Notes: a model not told the origin generated them from the letters alone. A stretch of DNA of 64,000 bases from Limnanthes douglasii subsp. nivea (GCA_036936605.1 JAUPFV010000003.1:150568997-150632996), one strand, 5' to 3'. Counted from the first letter of the stretch, positions 47,695 through 60,790 are shown. Made by a program: numbers and translations.

Positions 47695-47880
47695 CCAATT
47701 TCCAATTTCCAATTTTCAATTTCCAATTTCCAATTTCCAATTTCCAATTTCCAATTTCCAATTTCCAATTTCCAATTTCCAATTTCCAATTTCCAATTTC
47801 CAATTTCCAATTTCCAATTTCCAATTTCCAATTTCCAATTTCCAATTTCCAATTTCCAATTTCCAATTTCCAATTTCCAA
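47695..47880. repeat. (AATTTCC)n minisatellite, about 26 copies
   Basis: Near-perfect 7-bp units, with one variant (TTTTC) near the left end. Because 7 is not a multiple of 3 and no frame has a stop, it gives false ORFs on both strands (FQFPISN and LEIGNWK repeats). The C/A-rich DNA on its left (47460-47690) looks like its degenerate source. Confidence 0.97.
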
Positions 47881-48421
47881 CTAAAATCAAAATCAATTTG
47901 AATTCATGGTTTTACTAACACAACTGCTGCACTGTTCCAGTTGTGATTTATCCCGAACCGTAGCACCAAATCATAATCCTAGGAGCCAGATTGAAAGATT
48001 AGATGTCCCAAACATACTCTCCGAAACTCAGCAAAAACATACACCGTTTGCCTTTTGATCGGACCATTTGACTGAGGCTGCACACAGCAGATCCGAAAAC
48101 CAAAAATGATATATATTATGAGGAAAAGCAGATAAAAAATTTCAACACAAATCCAATCGGGAAAAACATGAGAACAAATTGGAAACCACACAAAACTAGA
48201 TCCAAAATAAAATCAAAGTCCCACAATAATATAACTCTCTATCGATTTTTAACATGATCTATCAAGATCAATACCAATACATAATCCAAAATTGTCGCAC
48301 ATATCCAAGATTTGTGAATAAATCTAATTCTAAACTGAAATCCAATACTAATATGAAATTGAATCTCTTGTAAATCTACGAAATAGGAGGATCGCTACGC
48401 TTCCCTGATCAGATTACTCTA

Positions 48422-48434
48422 GGCTCTCATACCA
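48422..48434 (-). other. tRNA-iMet primer binding site of the compact element
   Basis: On the minus strand TGGTATGAGAGCC follows the LTR end directly. The usual plant site is TGGTATCAGAGCC, so there is one mismatch. Confidence 0.8.
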
Positions 48435-48588
48435 TGTAGAAAAATGTAAAACAAAGAAAGATGACTAGAGCAACAAAAAGACGACTAAGGTTTATTATTT
48501 AGAAAGTATACCAATTACATAGAGTATAAAGCTTTTATTTATAGACAAAGTATATGGGCTAATGGGCCCATGCCTTATATCTCTAACA
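48435..48588 (-). repeat. 5' LTR of the compact element
   Basis: 154 bp, the partner of 47164-47317, next to the primer site. Confidence 0.85.
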
Positions 48589-49012
48589 GTCTAAACCCAA
48601 TTTTTGTATCAGCAGAGATTGATGCCTTGTTGGTCTTTATATTCTTCACCAAGTATGATGCATCATTCTTTCATAAAACTTTAAGATAATATTAATTTAA
48701 CCTAGTAGACCATGATATAAAATTATTCTACAACAGTCTTCAAACCCGAATCAAATATAATAATATTTTTTATATCACTAATTTTAAGAAAGCTCAAAAT
48801 GACCTCCTTTAGTGTTGCAAAGAATTTTGTGGACTATTTTCTACCATTTTATGGTCCATTAGTCCTCGAGGATACACGAGTTTTTCTTGAGTTTCCTCTT
48901 TCATTACCTCTAAGCTTAAACTCAAGTAAGAACCCACATGACCCATTCATTTTCAAATAATTAAATCGATAATGTTTTTTTTTAAATATCAAATGTAACA
49001 AGACCCCTAGGT

Positions 49013-50880
49013 GTGATGGATATAATGTCAGGTTTTTCAATACTTTCCAGAATACTGCGGGGAATGATATGTGCAACAAATTCCATAAATTCGTTGACTC
49101 TAATTCTCTTTACCATTATTGGAAAAACCAATATCGTCCTCATCCCGAGATCCGACACTTCTTCATTTGTTGCAGACTTCAGATCCATTGTCTGTTGCAA
49201 TGTTACAAATAAAGTTATTTTCAAATTTATTGTCAACATAATTAAAGACTTTTCCTCATATTTAATCAACAAATCAAAATATGTCTTTATCCCTCAACAT
49301 AACATCTATGATAACATTTTCCTCTCCCAGAAGCTGCTAAAAGGTTATCAAACGAATAACAAATGTCTGAGGGTTACTCTAATAATCGACCATATGAAGA
49401 CTTTTGATAATGTTCGATGATACCTCGTCCTTAAATTCCCGATTGCCATAAGTTTTCCTAACAAGATGATTTACTAGATTTTATAATATATAATTTCCTA
49501 TATCTTTAGTGTAAATATCAACGATGACCTTTATGAATTTTTTTACGAAAAAAAACATTCGTCACGAAAGCCTTCCTTTTCATTTTTTTGTCTTAGTTAT
49601 GCAAGTCCAATACGGAATCCTTAAAGAGCAAAGTAAAGACAAAAAAATCAATTTCTAATGGAAGTGTGATAAGCTCAACATTGTTAATTTATGTTTTGCA
49701 GATGATTTTATGATTTTCTACCATGAAGAATCTCATTCCCTTAAGTTTATCAATGATAGTCTTGAAAAATTATCATGATTATCGGTCCTCTAGGTCAAAA
49801 AAAATCATATATTCCTCTTCAAGGTTGGTTCAATATTTTGCAATGAGCTGATCAACATCATTAGCTATGGTATTCTGACTTTTAAGTACCTTAGTGTACA
49901 ACTTATCATGGTCGACTATTATTCAATGATTTTATTTTATTTTATTGATATGGTCACTTCCAAAGTTGGTTATTTTCCCTTCAAACATATTTTTGTGTTG
50001 GTAGGCTATAACTCAGTAAGTCAGTCTTTCTTGTAGGCCAAATGTATTAGTATTTTATTTTTGTTTTACATGCCATGATCCTCAAATATTTGGACCAAAA
50101 CCTTTGATTTTTTATTTGGTAGGGTCATAAAATAAAGCTCTAGGGGTTTAGAGTTTCGTAGAATAAAGTTATTTTTCTCATATTGGACGGTGGCCTTAGG
50201 ATCATATACCTGACAGTTTGGAATCAGGCTGCTATCCTCAAACATTTATATCATGTTTTAAGTGGTATAACTTTTAAATTTAGTGTGATTTGATAAACTA
50301 GAAAAAAAATTGAAACATAAAACTGAGATGTTTGCCTTCCTAGAGTTAGAGGAAATTTTTATGTATAAGGCTTCTCGCGATAAAAATATAAAAAATGATA
50401 ATCATTAATGAGGAATCTCCATCCTTCTGGCACACTGTGTGACTTCTCACTATCTTTCTGTTGTCCAACTACGGCCAACAAATTATTCATGACTTAATAT
50501 CCATTAGCAATTTGATTTTTTTATATTATTTTACAGAGCAGGTGATGTTGGCCCTCTAGAATCAAGTCATGTAATTCCAGAAACCACCATAATTGCTTGG
50601 AAATTTGAGACCTAATTCTCTCACTCCCCCATCCCCCTCGCACATATATGAACAATGTTTGTTGCTAGTGCATTAAAAATGGGAATGTCAAATTCACTAT
50701 TAAGGATACCAACCAAATAATTCATGCATCTGCTCTTTGTGTTAGACTGGGTCGATATGACACACATATAATATTTCACATCACTATTTCATCATTTGAC
50801 TCGCCATATTTGGAAAAATTTATACTTTAGACAAATTTATAAGTTGGGGCCTCAACTCTCCTTTGGACTACGTCATTTGC
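49013..50880 (+). pseudogene. LINE (L1-type) reverse transcriptase remnant
   Basis: 49013-49420 reads NIVLIPRSDTSSFVADFRS, NKVIFKFIVNIIKD, LLKGYQ and LIIDHMKTFDNV, the finger and first catalytic Asp motifs of LINE RT. LCFADDFMIFYHEES near 49690-49735 is the FADD active-site box in another frame. Near 50790-50840, LFHHLTRHIWKNLYF resembles the zf-RVT 'HLFF.C....iW' motif. Several frameshifts and stops are present. Element C is inserted after 50887 and cuts the remnant. Confidence 0.72.
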
Positions 50881-50892
50881 ACCTGTTATGTT

Positions 50893-51259
50893 TTGTGTGG
50901 TTTATTTTTGTCTGAGGGTAATTTTGTAAAGTGTTTTGGATGTTTTGTGAAATTTAATGTTTAGAGTGGTGAGTAGAGAGATAATTAAGCGGTCTACTAG
51001 TAATAAATTTTGATTACCCTCATTAATGAAAGTGGTTGGGGTATTTATACTTAATTACTGATTGATGAGATTATTGGGTCGGGTTGTGAAGTCGGGTCAA
51101 GTTTAAAGACTCGTTAGTAAGCAGGTTTGAAGTGACTAGCAGCCCGCTTAGTCAATATTTAACACATTTGTCATGTTCGGAATTTTATTATAGTGGTTTG
51201 GTCCGAATTTCCCTTCAGATTTATTCAAGGCACAATAACTTAAATATAAGAATTCATCA
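50893..51259 (-). repeat. 3' LTR of element C (367 bp)
   Basis: On the minus strand it starts TGATGAATTC and ends CCACACAA. The TATA word GTATAAATACC is on the minus strand near 51040. Confidence 0.88.
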
Positions 51260-51611
51260 GTATACCCTTTAGGACTTGCAAATGATCTTTAGAAGAGCTA
51301 AAAACTCAAAAAACCAATGCCAACATTTTCTAATCTGTTGTTTTGTTTGAACTGTAAAATTTTCCCTTCAAGAGTGACCCTGTTTGAACTTTGGTGGAAC
51401 TGATTTCTCAATTCAGAATTCTAAGAGTTTTTCTTTAATCGCGGGATACGCGTCAAGCTTTGGTTTGATCTCTCAGCCGTTTTTCTCCTAGATTCTCGCA
51501 CCCACTAGGCTAGAAAGTTACCTATGCTTTAATTTTCACACCTTGCAGCTTTTAATCATTGCTCAAAATCGATTTACTTCTCCTACGTAACTGCCCTTTT
51601 TAACTGTTATA

Positions 51612-51617
51612 TATAAA
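51612..51617 (+). promoter_or_regulatory. TATA box of aORF C
   Basis: TATAAA within TTATATATAAACG, 96 nt before the ATG at 51708. Confidence 0.6.
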
Positions 51618-51707
51618 CGTTTCTACTGTTTCATTGTCTTAAAAAATCACAAACGTTCTTAGAGAGAGAAAGGTCAGTTCATCTTCAAATTGGTTCTTGA
51701 ATCATAT

Positions 51708-54525
51708 ATGTTCACAGCCAGAAACGCCTTAGTAAAAGGAGGTTGATTGAATTTATCTGAGTTAGAGAGAGCACGAAAATTTGTAAGAGACAAACGCATT
51801 GCTGTGGTCTCCCTGTTTCACATGTCGTAAAAAGTAATCAACCACAGTTGAACACATATTAAGGCTCATCTTCTTCAAAACCTTCCAAGGTTAGGAAATT
51901 TCCATTTATATCAAACCTTTCACCTCTTCCATTCGGGTCTTCTATCCAGGAGTCCCAAAATCCTACCTAAGGAGAAATCTATATCGAGTGTAACAAAGCC
52001 TTCGCCTTTTATTACAATGGGGCCAGACACAGAAAAGTCTCCAGATAAGTTAACTCATCGCCGATTCACGCGTCAGTCTAAACCAAAATCCACCCCATAT
52101 CTTCAAAACCCTTCAGTTCGGAGGCAATAAAATTTGTGTCACATGCTAAATCATATGAGCAAAATCCCCTAGCAGAAACCATATTATCATAACCGTCAAC
52201 TGAAAATCCATCTGAACAACCATCTGCCAAGCCATCCGAACAACCATTTGTAAAGCCGTCCGAACAACCTTCCACAGTGATGGAAGAAACTATGGAAGAC
52301 AATATAGAAGAAGCACCTTTTGAGGCTGAGGCATCCGGTCAAATATGAGATACATTTACAGATCGGAACGACAAGACTAAGGTGGGTATGTATCATCCAG
52401 ATGCTCTTCCGGAGAGCTTGTAGGGTAGATTGAGACCATGTTTTAAGAAGGTCAGCGTGAAGTACTTGTTGGCCCTTCAAAACATTGCCTACGTGTATAC
52501 CCACACTGCTGAGCTGGGTCAGATTCACACTAAGTGGGGAATTCGAGAGTCTGTGGAAGTAAGAATTTTGATCACCCAAAAAACCCCAATGGATTACAAG
52601 CTGAATGAGGTGGTAGTTTACACAGAAATGTTGAAGTGGGGACTCCGGTTTCCTTTGGACCCGGAGATAGTCATATACTTCCATCTGATTAAGTTATGCC
52701 CCAGCCAACTGAGCTCAAACACTTGGTATACTCTTCTGGCATGTATCATGGCATCCAGGCTGTCTAAGATTCTATTACCGATGGAACAGTTTGTTGCTGT
52801 GGCAAGCTTGTGTAAAAACCATCAGATCCCCTTCTATCATTATACCATGATGAATGATTATAAGGTAGTGGACAATCTCTTAGAGTCCCAAAACCATGGA
52901 GGACACAATTCTTATTTATTAGTGGGGCTTGGGAAAATGGTAAAAATATCAAGGCAGACTCAAACTCAAGCCGTTTGACCAGTCGCTGGAAGAGCACTCG
53001 TGAGTTTCTTTTGTTTCTTCTTTTATCTTTCAAGTGTAAAGTTTTTAATTCGAACTAACTCATACTTCTTTTTAGTGCTTCTGAATGAGTTTTTGGATTA
53101 TTTGGAGGCAGGTCGGGATACTTGTGCCAAGCTGAACATTTGGGCCTCAGATAAGTGGGGTAATACATTTCACAACTGCTTCAAATCAGGAAACTTTGCG
53201 AGGTCTCATCTGTGGAACACTATAGAGAGAAGAGACCTCTTCTAGGAAGAGTTACCTCACCCCTTGTAGATATTATTCTAAGTAGAACAGAGGCCAAAGA
53301 TGCCAATCTTTATCTTCATTCGAGGGCCAAAGACCCCAGCAAGATGAAAAATAAGAATAAAAAGAATAAGGTCACAACAGACCCACCTCAAACGACTACT
53401 GAAGGGACTGGTTTGGGGAACCAATGAGGTATTAATGCTGTTTTACTAAAAGCAGTAGAAGTGACTGTGAAGGAAACTGGCGGGTCAACACTTAAGCCTC
53501 TTAAGAGGGACAAGAAGTGTAAGGCCAACAATGATGAGAAAGATGCTAAGAAAAATAAAGTCACTCTGGGAGCAGAGATAATCCTTCGTCCTCTTGAAGT
53601 TCCTCCCTCAGCTCCTACCGATCCTACCTTTCAGGAGGAAATTCCAATCAATCTCCATTCCGAACAGGTTGATGGTGATGTTCATGATGAGGTAGATCTT
53701 GATACCTTTCAAAATATCAACATTTATTTCAATGACTTAGAGAAAGATGACTTCACGGGGCCTTACCATCCTCCTAGCTCTGCCAACGTGGTGACTCATA
53801 ATGGAGAGACTTATGCAATATCTGGTGAGCAAGATACTTTGAGCCACGCCCTCCTAGGTTATATTGACAAGTGCTTGATCTGAAGAGACAATTAAATGAT
53901 CAAACTGGTACCATCAATTCCCTAACCTCAGACAAGCAAAACTTTTCAAATGATCTTCTTAGTGCTCAGCAAAGCATAAAGTTATTAAAGAAAGAGAAAG
54001 AAGAGTTAGCCGTCAAATTTCTCAAGTCAAAGTGGCCAGCAAGAAGCTTCAAACCAAATGCTTCAACCTGGAGAATTCTTCTTCAAAAGATATCACAACT
54101 TTGAATGAGAAATTGAAAACTAAGGATGGTACTATCCAAACTTTGTCTGATGACATAAGTTAGAGAATACTGTACTGGAGAAGACCAAAAAGAAAGAGGC
54201 CCTGGAATGCAAACAAACTCAAGCCATAGCTGCAGGCATAGAGAAGTATGCTAATTGAATAGTGGATTCTCTGGAGAAGATGGACGATATGATCAAGTCT
54301 GATATGGTCTTATTGTTCCATGGGACCTTTCTTAAGAGGACTCTTGGTCCCTTGTGGAAATATGTAGACTATAATGACATCTTATTCCACACCTTAGCAG
54401 ATGGCGACAATCATAACTACTCTAGTGGAATAGACTCTACTGATGATGATGAAGGAACGAGTGAGAGTTCAAGTGTTGAACTCAAAAGTCCCATAAAAGA
54501 TGACGGTGAAGAAAAATACGAATGA
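51708..54525 (+). pseudogene. Antisense ORF of element C, spliced, broken
   Basis: It starts MFTARNALVKGG then a stop where A and B have Trp. The linker (51760-52430) is shattered. The globular domain is open at 52430-52978 (RPCFKKVSVKYLLALQ, KWGLRFPLDPEIVIYFH, SRLSKILLPMEQFVAVA). Intron 53000-53075 (GT-AG, 76 nt) matches A and B in place and phase. The next exon reads LLNEFLDYLEAGRDTCAK, then Lys-rich (53340) and acidic parts (53461-53883, DDFTGPYHPPSS). A coiled coil is at 53871-54240 and an acidic tail at 54262-54525. It converges on pol, which ends near 55000. Confidence 0.82.
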
Positions 54526-54989
54526 AACAAACCCTAAGGTTATCTTATGTACTTTTTTTGTTTTGAAATACTGAATTCCTTCTATGGCCAAGGCATCTTT
54601 CGTGCCAGTGATCGGTTTGAGTCCGATCATATTTTAATTATCACATTTCCCTTTTGTTTAATATTTTATTTAAATCTTCTATAGACAATGTTTAAATAGC
54701 CTCTAATATTTCAGAAGTATTGAACAAAAGTATCCAACATCTCCAACCACATATGTTTAATAAATGTGATCAAGTGTTAAACATATCCGATCAACTCAAG
54801 AATCCTTGAGGGTCAGGGTGTTGAATAAGCATTTAATATCCGAATTGAAACAAAAGTGCACCAAACTTTTGAAGAAGGCATCATCAATTATTGAAAAACC
54901 TGGACAACTCATTAAAACCTCCTCGCGCCACTAGGGTAGGAAAGAGTATGCCCCATAATATTTAAATTAACATTTCAAAAGTAAATATT

Positions 54990-57900
54990 TATAAAAGAGT
55001 TATATTCTAAGTATAACCTGAGATGCTCAACATTCCATGGGTGCTTTAGAGCTCTCCCTTCTTTGTCTTGGAGCTTGTATGTTCCTGGTTTGACCCTTTC
55101 ACATATGACATAAAAGGCTTCCTAGTTCGGAGCCAGCTTACCGAACTGGTTTTCCTTAGTGTGTATAAAGAACTTTCTTAAAACTTTGTCCCCTGTTTGA
55201 ATTTTTTTTTAACTTTGGAAGAAAATCTACTCCTCATCAAGCCTTGGTAGTGCGCTGTTCTCAGATGTGCTTTATTAAGTCCAACTGATTCCTAACTGCT
55301 ACATCATTAGCCTGTTCAGAATAGTTTTGGACTCTATGTGACGGTAAAGTAGCCTCTATGGGAGTAATTTCATCCATCTCATACACCAAAGCAAAAGGAG
55401 ACTCTTGTGTGGCAGCCCGATGAGTAGTTCGATAGGCCCACAACACTTCTTGTAAATAACTTGCCCACTATTCTGCAGCTCCTTCCAAATTTTTCTTTAA
55501 TCCGGGCAAGATAATTTTATTTACAACCTCAACCTGGCCATTTGCTTGAAAATGGAAAGGAAAATAAAAACAATGTTGAATTCCTCTAGAGGTACATACG
55601 GCTTTCATGTCTTTATTAACAAACTGTGACCCATTGTCTGTAGTAATCTCTAGGGGAACCCCAAACCTACAACATATGTTAGATAAGATAAATTTAATAA
55701 CTTCCTTCGAAGTGGTTCGAGCCAAATGAGTTGCCTCTATCCAGTTAGAGAAATAGTCAATATCGACTATGATTGTTCTACATCCACCAGATGCCATAGG
55801 AAGATATCCAACTAGATCCATACCCAATCTGGAAAATAGTACTGGTTCATATATGAACTCTATAGGTACTAATGACACATGAATTTTATTCCCATATTTT
55901 TTACAAGGATCATATTTTTTCACCATTTCTTTAGCATCTGCCATTATGGTTGGCCAGTAGTATCCTGCTAACAAGACTCTTCGGGTTAAAACCCTATAGC
56001 CACAGTGTGTAGAACCTTCCCCATCACGTAGTTCAGATAATATAACTTGGGATTCTTCAAACCCTAAATAGCGTATGAGAGGCCAACTGAAAGATTTTTT
56101 ATAAAGAACTTCTTTTAGTATCAAGAAATCGCGAGCCTTGTACTTAATCTTTTTTGCCATGGTTTATCCGGAGGTAATATCCCGTTGGAGATGTATTGGG
56201 GAAGAGCGTACCTCCAATCTTTAGGTTGAATAACAATTATGTTCATATTTTCTTCACCCACTTTCTCCCGATCTGTCTGTATAGATGAATATTCTTATAC
56301 AAGAATCCATAAGTAGGATTCAAAATAGGCTCTAGTTGCCAACGAGTCTGCCAAAATGTTTTCCGATCGATGAATGTGCTCATAGAAAATATTTTTAAAG
56401 TTTTCTACCACTTCTTTTAACATAAGTAAATATTTAATCATTTGTTCATTCTTTGCTTTAGACTGCCCCTGAGCATGATGGATAAGTAATTAAGAATCAC
56501 TCATTAATCAGACTCTCTTAGCCCCACATAGGAGAGCCAACTTAAGACCATCTATGTTTGCTTCATATTCAGACTCATTTTTAGAAGCCCCAAACCCAAA
56601 ACATATAGCATGGTATATTCTATCACCATATGGAGAGGTTAGGCAAATTCCAACTCCACAGCCCATAGTACTTGATCCACCATCAGTTCGAACTACTCAT
56701 TCTTTTTAGAATAATTTCATGATTCATGTCCGGAGGATCCATCAACATGAAATTTTACTAAGAAGTCAACCACTAATTGGGCTTTAATCGTTGTTCGAGT
56801 GGAAAAGTCAATATCGTAATCACCCAACTCCACTGACCACTTCGTCATTCTGCTCGGTACATCAGCTTTTTGAAGAACATATTTCAAAGGGAAATACGTT
56901 CGGACAACAATGGAATGAGTTTGGAAGCAGGGTCTAATTTTTCTTGCTTCTATTACTAAGGCCAACACCAAATTTTCTAATCTCAAGTATCTTCTTTCAG
57001 CATCCAACATACTCTTACTGATCTGATACACCGGACGGGGGTAATTATCCACCTCTTTTACCAGCACAACACTTATTATATATTATAATACAATTAGATA
57101 CACATATAGTCCCCCCCGAACAGGTTTGCAAAGAGTTTTCGGTGAGGATAAATGTTTTTTTATTTCAATAAAATAATGGTCACCCTGTGCGGACCAATTA
57201 AAATATTTAGCATTCCTCAATACTTTGAAGAATGTAGCGCACTTGTCTGATGACATTGAGATAAACCTATTCAACGCAACCAACCTTTCTGTAAGCCTTT
57301 GAAATTATTTAACATTCCGAGGAGGGTCCATTTCTAGTAAGGCATTAAGCTGATCCGGATCAGGTTGGATTCCCTTTTCACTTATTATGTAGCCCAAGAA
57401 TTTTCCAGATCGGACCCCGAATACACACTTCTCATGGTTCAACTTTAAATTGACAACTTCTAAATTAGAAAATGTCTATTGAAGGTCATATATACATGAA
57501 TCTTCTCCAAGATTTTAACCATCATATCATCTATGTAGAATTCCATGTTTCTGCCAATCTGATTTGCAAAAGCTTTACCAGCCTCTGATAAGTGGCCCTA
57601 ATATTTTTCAACTCGAAAGACATCACCTTGTAACAACGAAGACCTATGTCTGTAATAAAAGTAGTGTTATCTTGATCCTTCAAATCTACTTGTATCTGGT
57701 TGTATCCTGAGAAAGCATCCATAAAGGACAACAATTTGTTTCCAGATGTAGAATCCACTAACTGATCTATTCGAGGAACGAGATAAAGATCCTTAGGGAA
57801 TTCCCTATTAAGGTCAATGAAATCAAAACACATACGCCACTTGCCATTATTTTTCTTGACTAATACATGGTTGGCAGTCCACAACGGGTACTGAGATTCT

Positions 57901-58258
57901 TTAATATAACCCATCTTGGTTAACCGATCAACTTCTTGGACAATTACATATGCTTTTTCCTTAAAAAAAGATCTCCTCTTTTGTACCACTGGTACAATAT
58001 CACTCCGGATTGACAAATTATGAGAGATAATACTAGCTAGTACTCCAGTAATATCACTGTTACACCATGAAAAAACATGCTGATTATTCTTTAAAAAGAA
58101 TAACAACCGGTGCTTCAATTCTGGTGTTAGCTTAGAACCAATCTTAACGTTCCCTCTGTGAGGGAGTGAGTTTCAACCTCTTCGATATGTATCATAACAC
58201 TATGAGCCTCTCTAGGATCATCAATATCATTAGTCTCGGTAGAAAGCTCCAATAGTTG
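54990..58258 (-). pseudogene. pol of element C (broken)
   Basis: RT is open at 58118-57531 (KEKAYVIVQEVDRLTKMGYI, SFMDAFSGYNQIQVD), but the YIDD region is disrupted near 57530. RNase H pieces are 57283-57083 and 57067-56717. The second RNase H (about 56350-56700) is fragmented. Integrase is open at 56160-55468 (zinc motif HCGYRVL, GMDLVGYL, TTDNGSQFVN, GQVEVVNK) and 55446-55261. The tail HPWNVEHLRLYLE ends near 55010. Stops and shifts separate these pieces. Confidence 0.88.
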
Positions 58259-60347
58259 TTAATCCTTATTAATTCTGCCGGCCCCAGAGTTTTAGGGGCA
58301 AAGGCGGTTGCATAGCATTCCTTGTTGCATAGCTCTAATGGTTTTGTTTGAATGTTGAATAACCGCCAGGTTTTTCATTTACTTTTAGGAGCTTAAAAAC
58401 ATAATGTTTGTTGAACTGCCAGTATCAATAAGAATTCGACGTATATCATTTCCCCCTATTGAAGCCCCTATTACTAACACATCCTCATGAGGTCATGCAA
58501 TATCCCTCAGGTCATCCTCATCGAAAACTATGAATATGGATGAGGATTGGCATTGGTGGGTAGACATTCCACCATCTAACTGGGTGGCTAAATTGTGGAC
58601 ATGTCTCTTCCTTGATAAAGTGGAAGGTGCAATCACTGTATCTTCTCCATAAATAGTTAATGATTCAAAGAAGCTGACTAGTCCAGAGACTGTCTTGGTT
58701 TTGTCTGTTATCACCCCACCTGATTTTGGTCTGGATCTGGATCCAGATACTCAGAGTCTACATCAAATCTTTCAACAATTACCATTGCACCCTCTTGTGT
58801 AGATGTCTCAGGATTGTTTGAAGGACTCATGCGGGGAGTATTATTTTGTGCATTATCCGGTCTGTTTCGACTTCGTTTTTAACGTAGGCTCCCAACTTGC
58901 CCTTCTCAATGAGGTTCTGGACCTTCTTTTTTAACGCTATGCAATCCTGAGTATTATGGCTTATATCATTGTGATATTGACAAAAATGAGTGCTCCGGTT
59001 TTCTCTAGAGGATTGCAACGCTGCTGGTTTTTTAAAATAAACCTCATTCTTAGTCTTATCATAAATTATGGCCACAATCTCCCCCAACTCAGTGAACCAC
59101 TCAAGCTGAACCCATAACCCATTCTTACTTCTGGTTTGTTGGTTCTGAGTTTGGTTGGATTGATTCTGGCTTGACCGATTGGACCATTGTCCGTACTATT
59201 TTGCCCTATAACCGGATCGGTTAGTGGCTAGAGGAGTTATTGTTATAGTGGTAGACCTCACTTAACGGTGTACCTTTATTTTCTTTGTCTCTTCTACATT
59301 GATCTATTTTCCCTTTTGGTTCAATAAACCACCCCAGGTCATAGTCTTCTTCCAAGTCACAAAATCGGCTAAGTTACTTGAATTTAGACCTTGCCTAAGG
59401 GAAACAATTGCAACTTGTTCAAAGCAATATACTAGCCCATTATTTGTATTCACAAAACGATTTATGTACTCCTTCAGGGTCTCATTCGGTTCTTGAGCAT
59501 AATGGATAATTGTGTCCCCATTACCCTTTTATTCTTTACTTCCAACAAATTTCCTCCGGAAGGCAACCCATAACGTATCAAAATTTCTTATACAACCATG
59601 AGGGAGACTGTTATACCATTTAAGGGCACTTCATGTGAGAGTTTGAGAGAAAACCCTACACAAAAGCTTGTCATCGTCGTTAAAATTTATCATAAAATTC
59701 TTAAACTGTTATAGATGGTTGTCCGGATCTCGACTCTCATCGTATTTCCCCATCTTAAAGCTATCAAACCTTTTAGGAACATGTTCAGAGAGTATTTTTT
59801 GCAGACAAAGACGATTGTCTTCAATTCTTGCTGCGGCTAAAAACAGTATCTTTATTAGGGGTTGCAAAGATACCCGGTTCAGACTGAAAGGCAAATGGAT
59901 CAATCAACAACTGATCAATATGCTTGTGAGCTGACCCCTTACCCTGTTTCCTCTTGAGCCTGCAATGTTTGTCCCTCTTTCTTGAATGCGTTTTAGTTAA
60001 CCTTGTTTTATTTTTAGATCTCCCTTCACCACTACTTGAAGATAGTGAATCTTCAAGTTTTGCCTTAATTGATGAGCTGCTGGAGGACTCAGATGCAGAA
60101 CTCTCAACATGCTTAGATCTGTGTGTCTTTTTTGAGCTGAGATGAGTATTCGACGATTGCTCATTATCTCTAGGATTGTCAGTGTGGTGAAGTACTGACG
60201 CTCCAGATTTATCATTAATTCATTTTTTGCTTGTTTTATTGCTTTCAACGCCTCTATCTTAGCCCTCAGTTGGTCTCACTCCTTGGTGGTATAGTCCTTG
60301 GTTTATCTTGTACTTTCGGGTGGAACATTCTGCTCATTCAGATCCAT
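58259..60347 (-). pseudogene. gag-protease of element C (broken)
   Basis: The start is probably MDLNEQ at 60347. A charged N-terminal part (60248-59997) is followed by a capsid-like part (from 59903, KRFDSFKMGKYDESRDPDNH). The knuckle is FCQYHNDISHNTQDC (about 59000). The protease-side region is 58714-58493 (VSGLVSFFESLTIYG, FDEDDLRDIA). The homologous gag-pro stop is TAA at 58259-58261, but one base is missing upstream so it is now out of frame with the codons before it. Confidence 0.85.
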
Positions 60348-60399
60348 CTGAGCCGATTTGCTTGCTGGTTTTGAATATAAAATTCAGGCACCATCGTGC

Positions 60400-60416
60400 T
60401 CCCACTGTGGTCGCCA
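60400..60416 (-). other. Primer binding site of element C
   Basis: TGGCGACCACAGTGGGA on the minus strand just inside the 5' LTR. It begins with TGG, as needed to pair with a tRNA CCA end. The tRNA was not identified. Confidence 0.7.
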
Positions 60417-60419
60417 ATT

Positions 60420-60785
60420 TAGTGTGGTTTATTTATGTGTGAGGTTAATTTTGTAAAGTATTTTGGATATTTTATGGAATTTAATATTTAGAGTGGTGAG
60501 TAGAGAGATAATTAAGCTGTCTACTAGTAATACATTTTTTATTACCCTAATTAATGAAAGTGGTTGAGGTATTTATACTTAATTATTTACCCATGAGCTT
60601 ATTGAGCCGGATTGTGAAGTCGGATCAAGTTCAAGGATCCATTAGTAATCTGGTTTGAAGTGACTATAAGCTAGCTTAGTCAACATTTAATATTTTTCAT
60701 GTTCGAAATTTTATTATAGTGGTTTGGTCTGAATTGCCCTTCGAATTTATTCAAGGCACAATAACTCAAATATCTGAACTCATCA
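60420..60785 (-). repeat. 5' LTR of element C (366 bp)
   Basis: Starts TGATGAGTTC on the minus strand and ends near CCACACTA beside the primer site. It pairs with 50893-51259, with many substitutions. Confidence 0.88.
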
Positions 60786-60790
60786 ATGTT

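Larger units (their letters stand above)
47164..48588 (-). mobile_element. Compact non-autonomous LTR element (TRIM-like), 1.4 kb
   Basis: Two 154-bp direct repeats (47164-47317 and 48435-48588) have ends TGTTAGAG and TTCTACA on the minus strand. GTCTA flanks both sides (47159-47163 and 48589-48593). A primer site for initiator tRNA-Met is beside the right repeat, which fixes the minus orientation. TTGAGAAAATG beside the left repeat can serve as a polypurine tract. The interior has no gag or pol, only C/A-rich low-complexity DNA and a 7-bp minisatellite. The LTRs differ at about 16 of 154 positions by eye. Confidence 0.85.
50893..60785 (-). mobile_element. Tat-type Ty3/gypsy element C, complete with target duplication
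   Basis: 9.9 kb on the minus strand: 5' LTR at 60420-60785, gag-pro, pol, spacer, antisense ORF (plus) and 3' LTR at 50893-51259. ATGTT flanks both ends (50888-50892 and 60786-60790). The LTRs differ clearly more than those of B, so C is older than B. All coding parts are broken. It lies in a LINE remnant. Confidence 0.92.

Noticed and set aside
47695..47880. Telomere-like or CRISPR-like repeat
   Set aside because: The unit AATTTCC is not the plant telomere CCCTAAA, and there are no spacers.
47648..47901. Repetitive 70-80 residue proteins on both strands
   Set aside because: A product of the 7-bp minisatellite, which has no stops in any frame.
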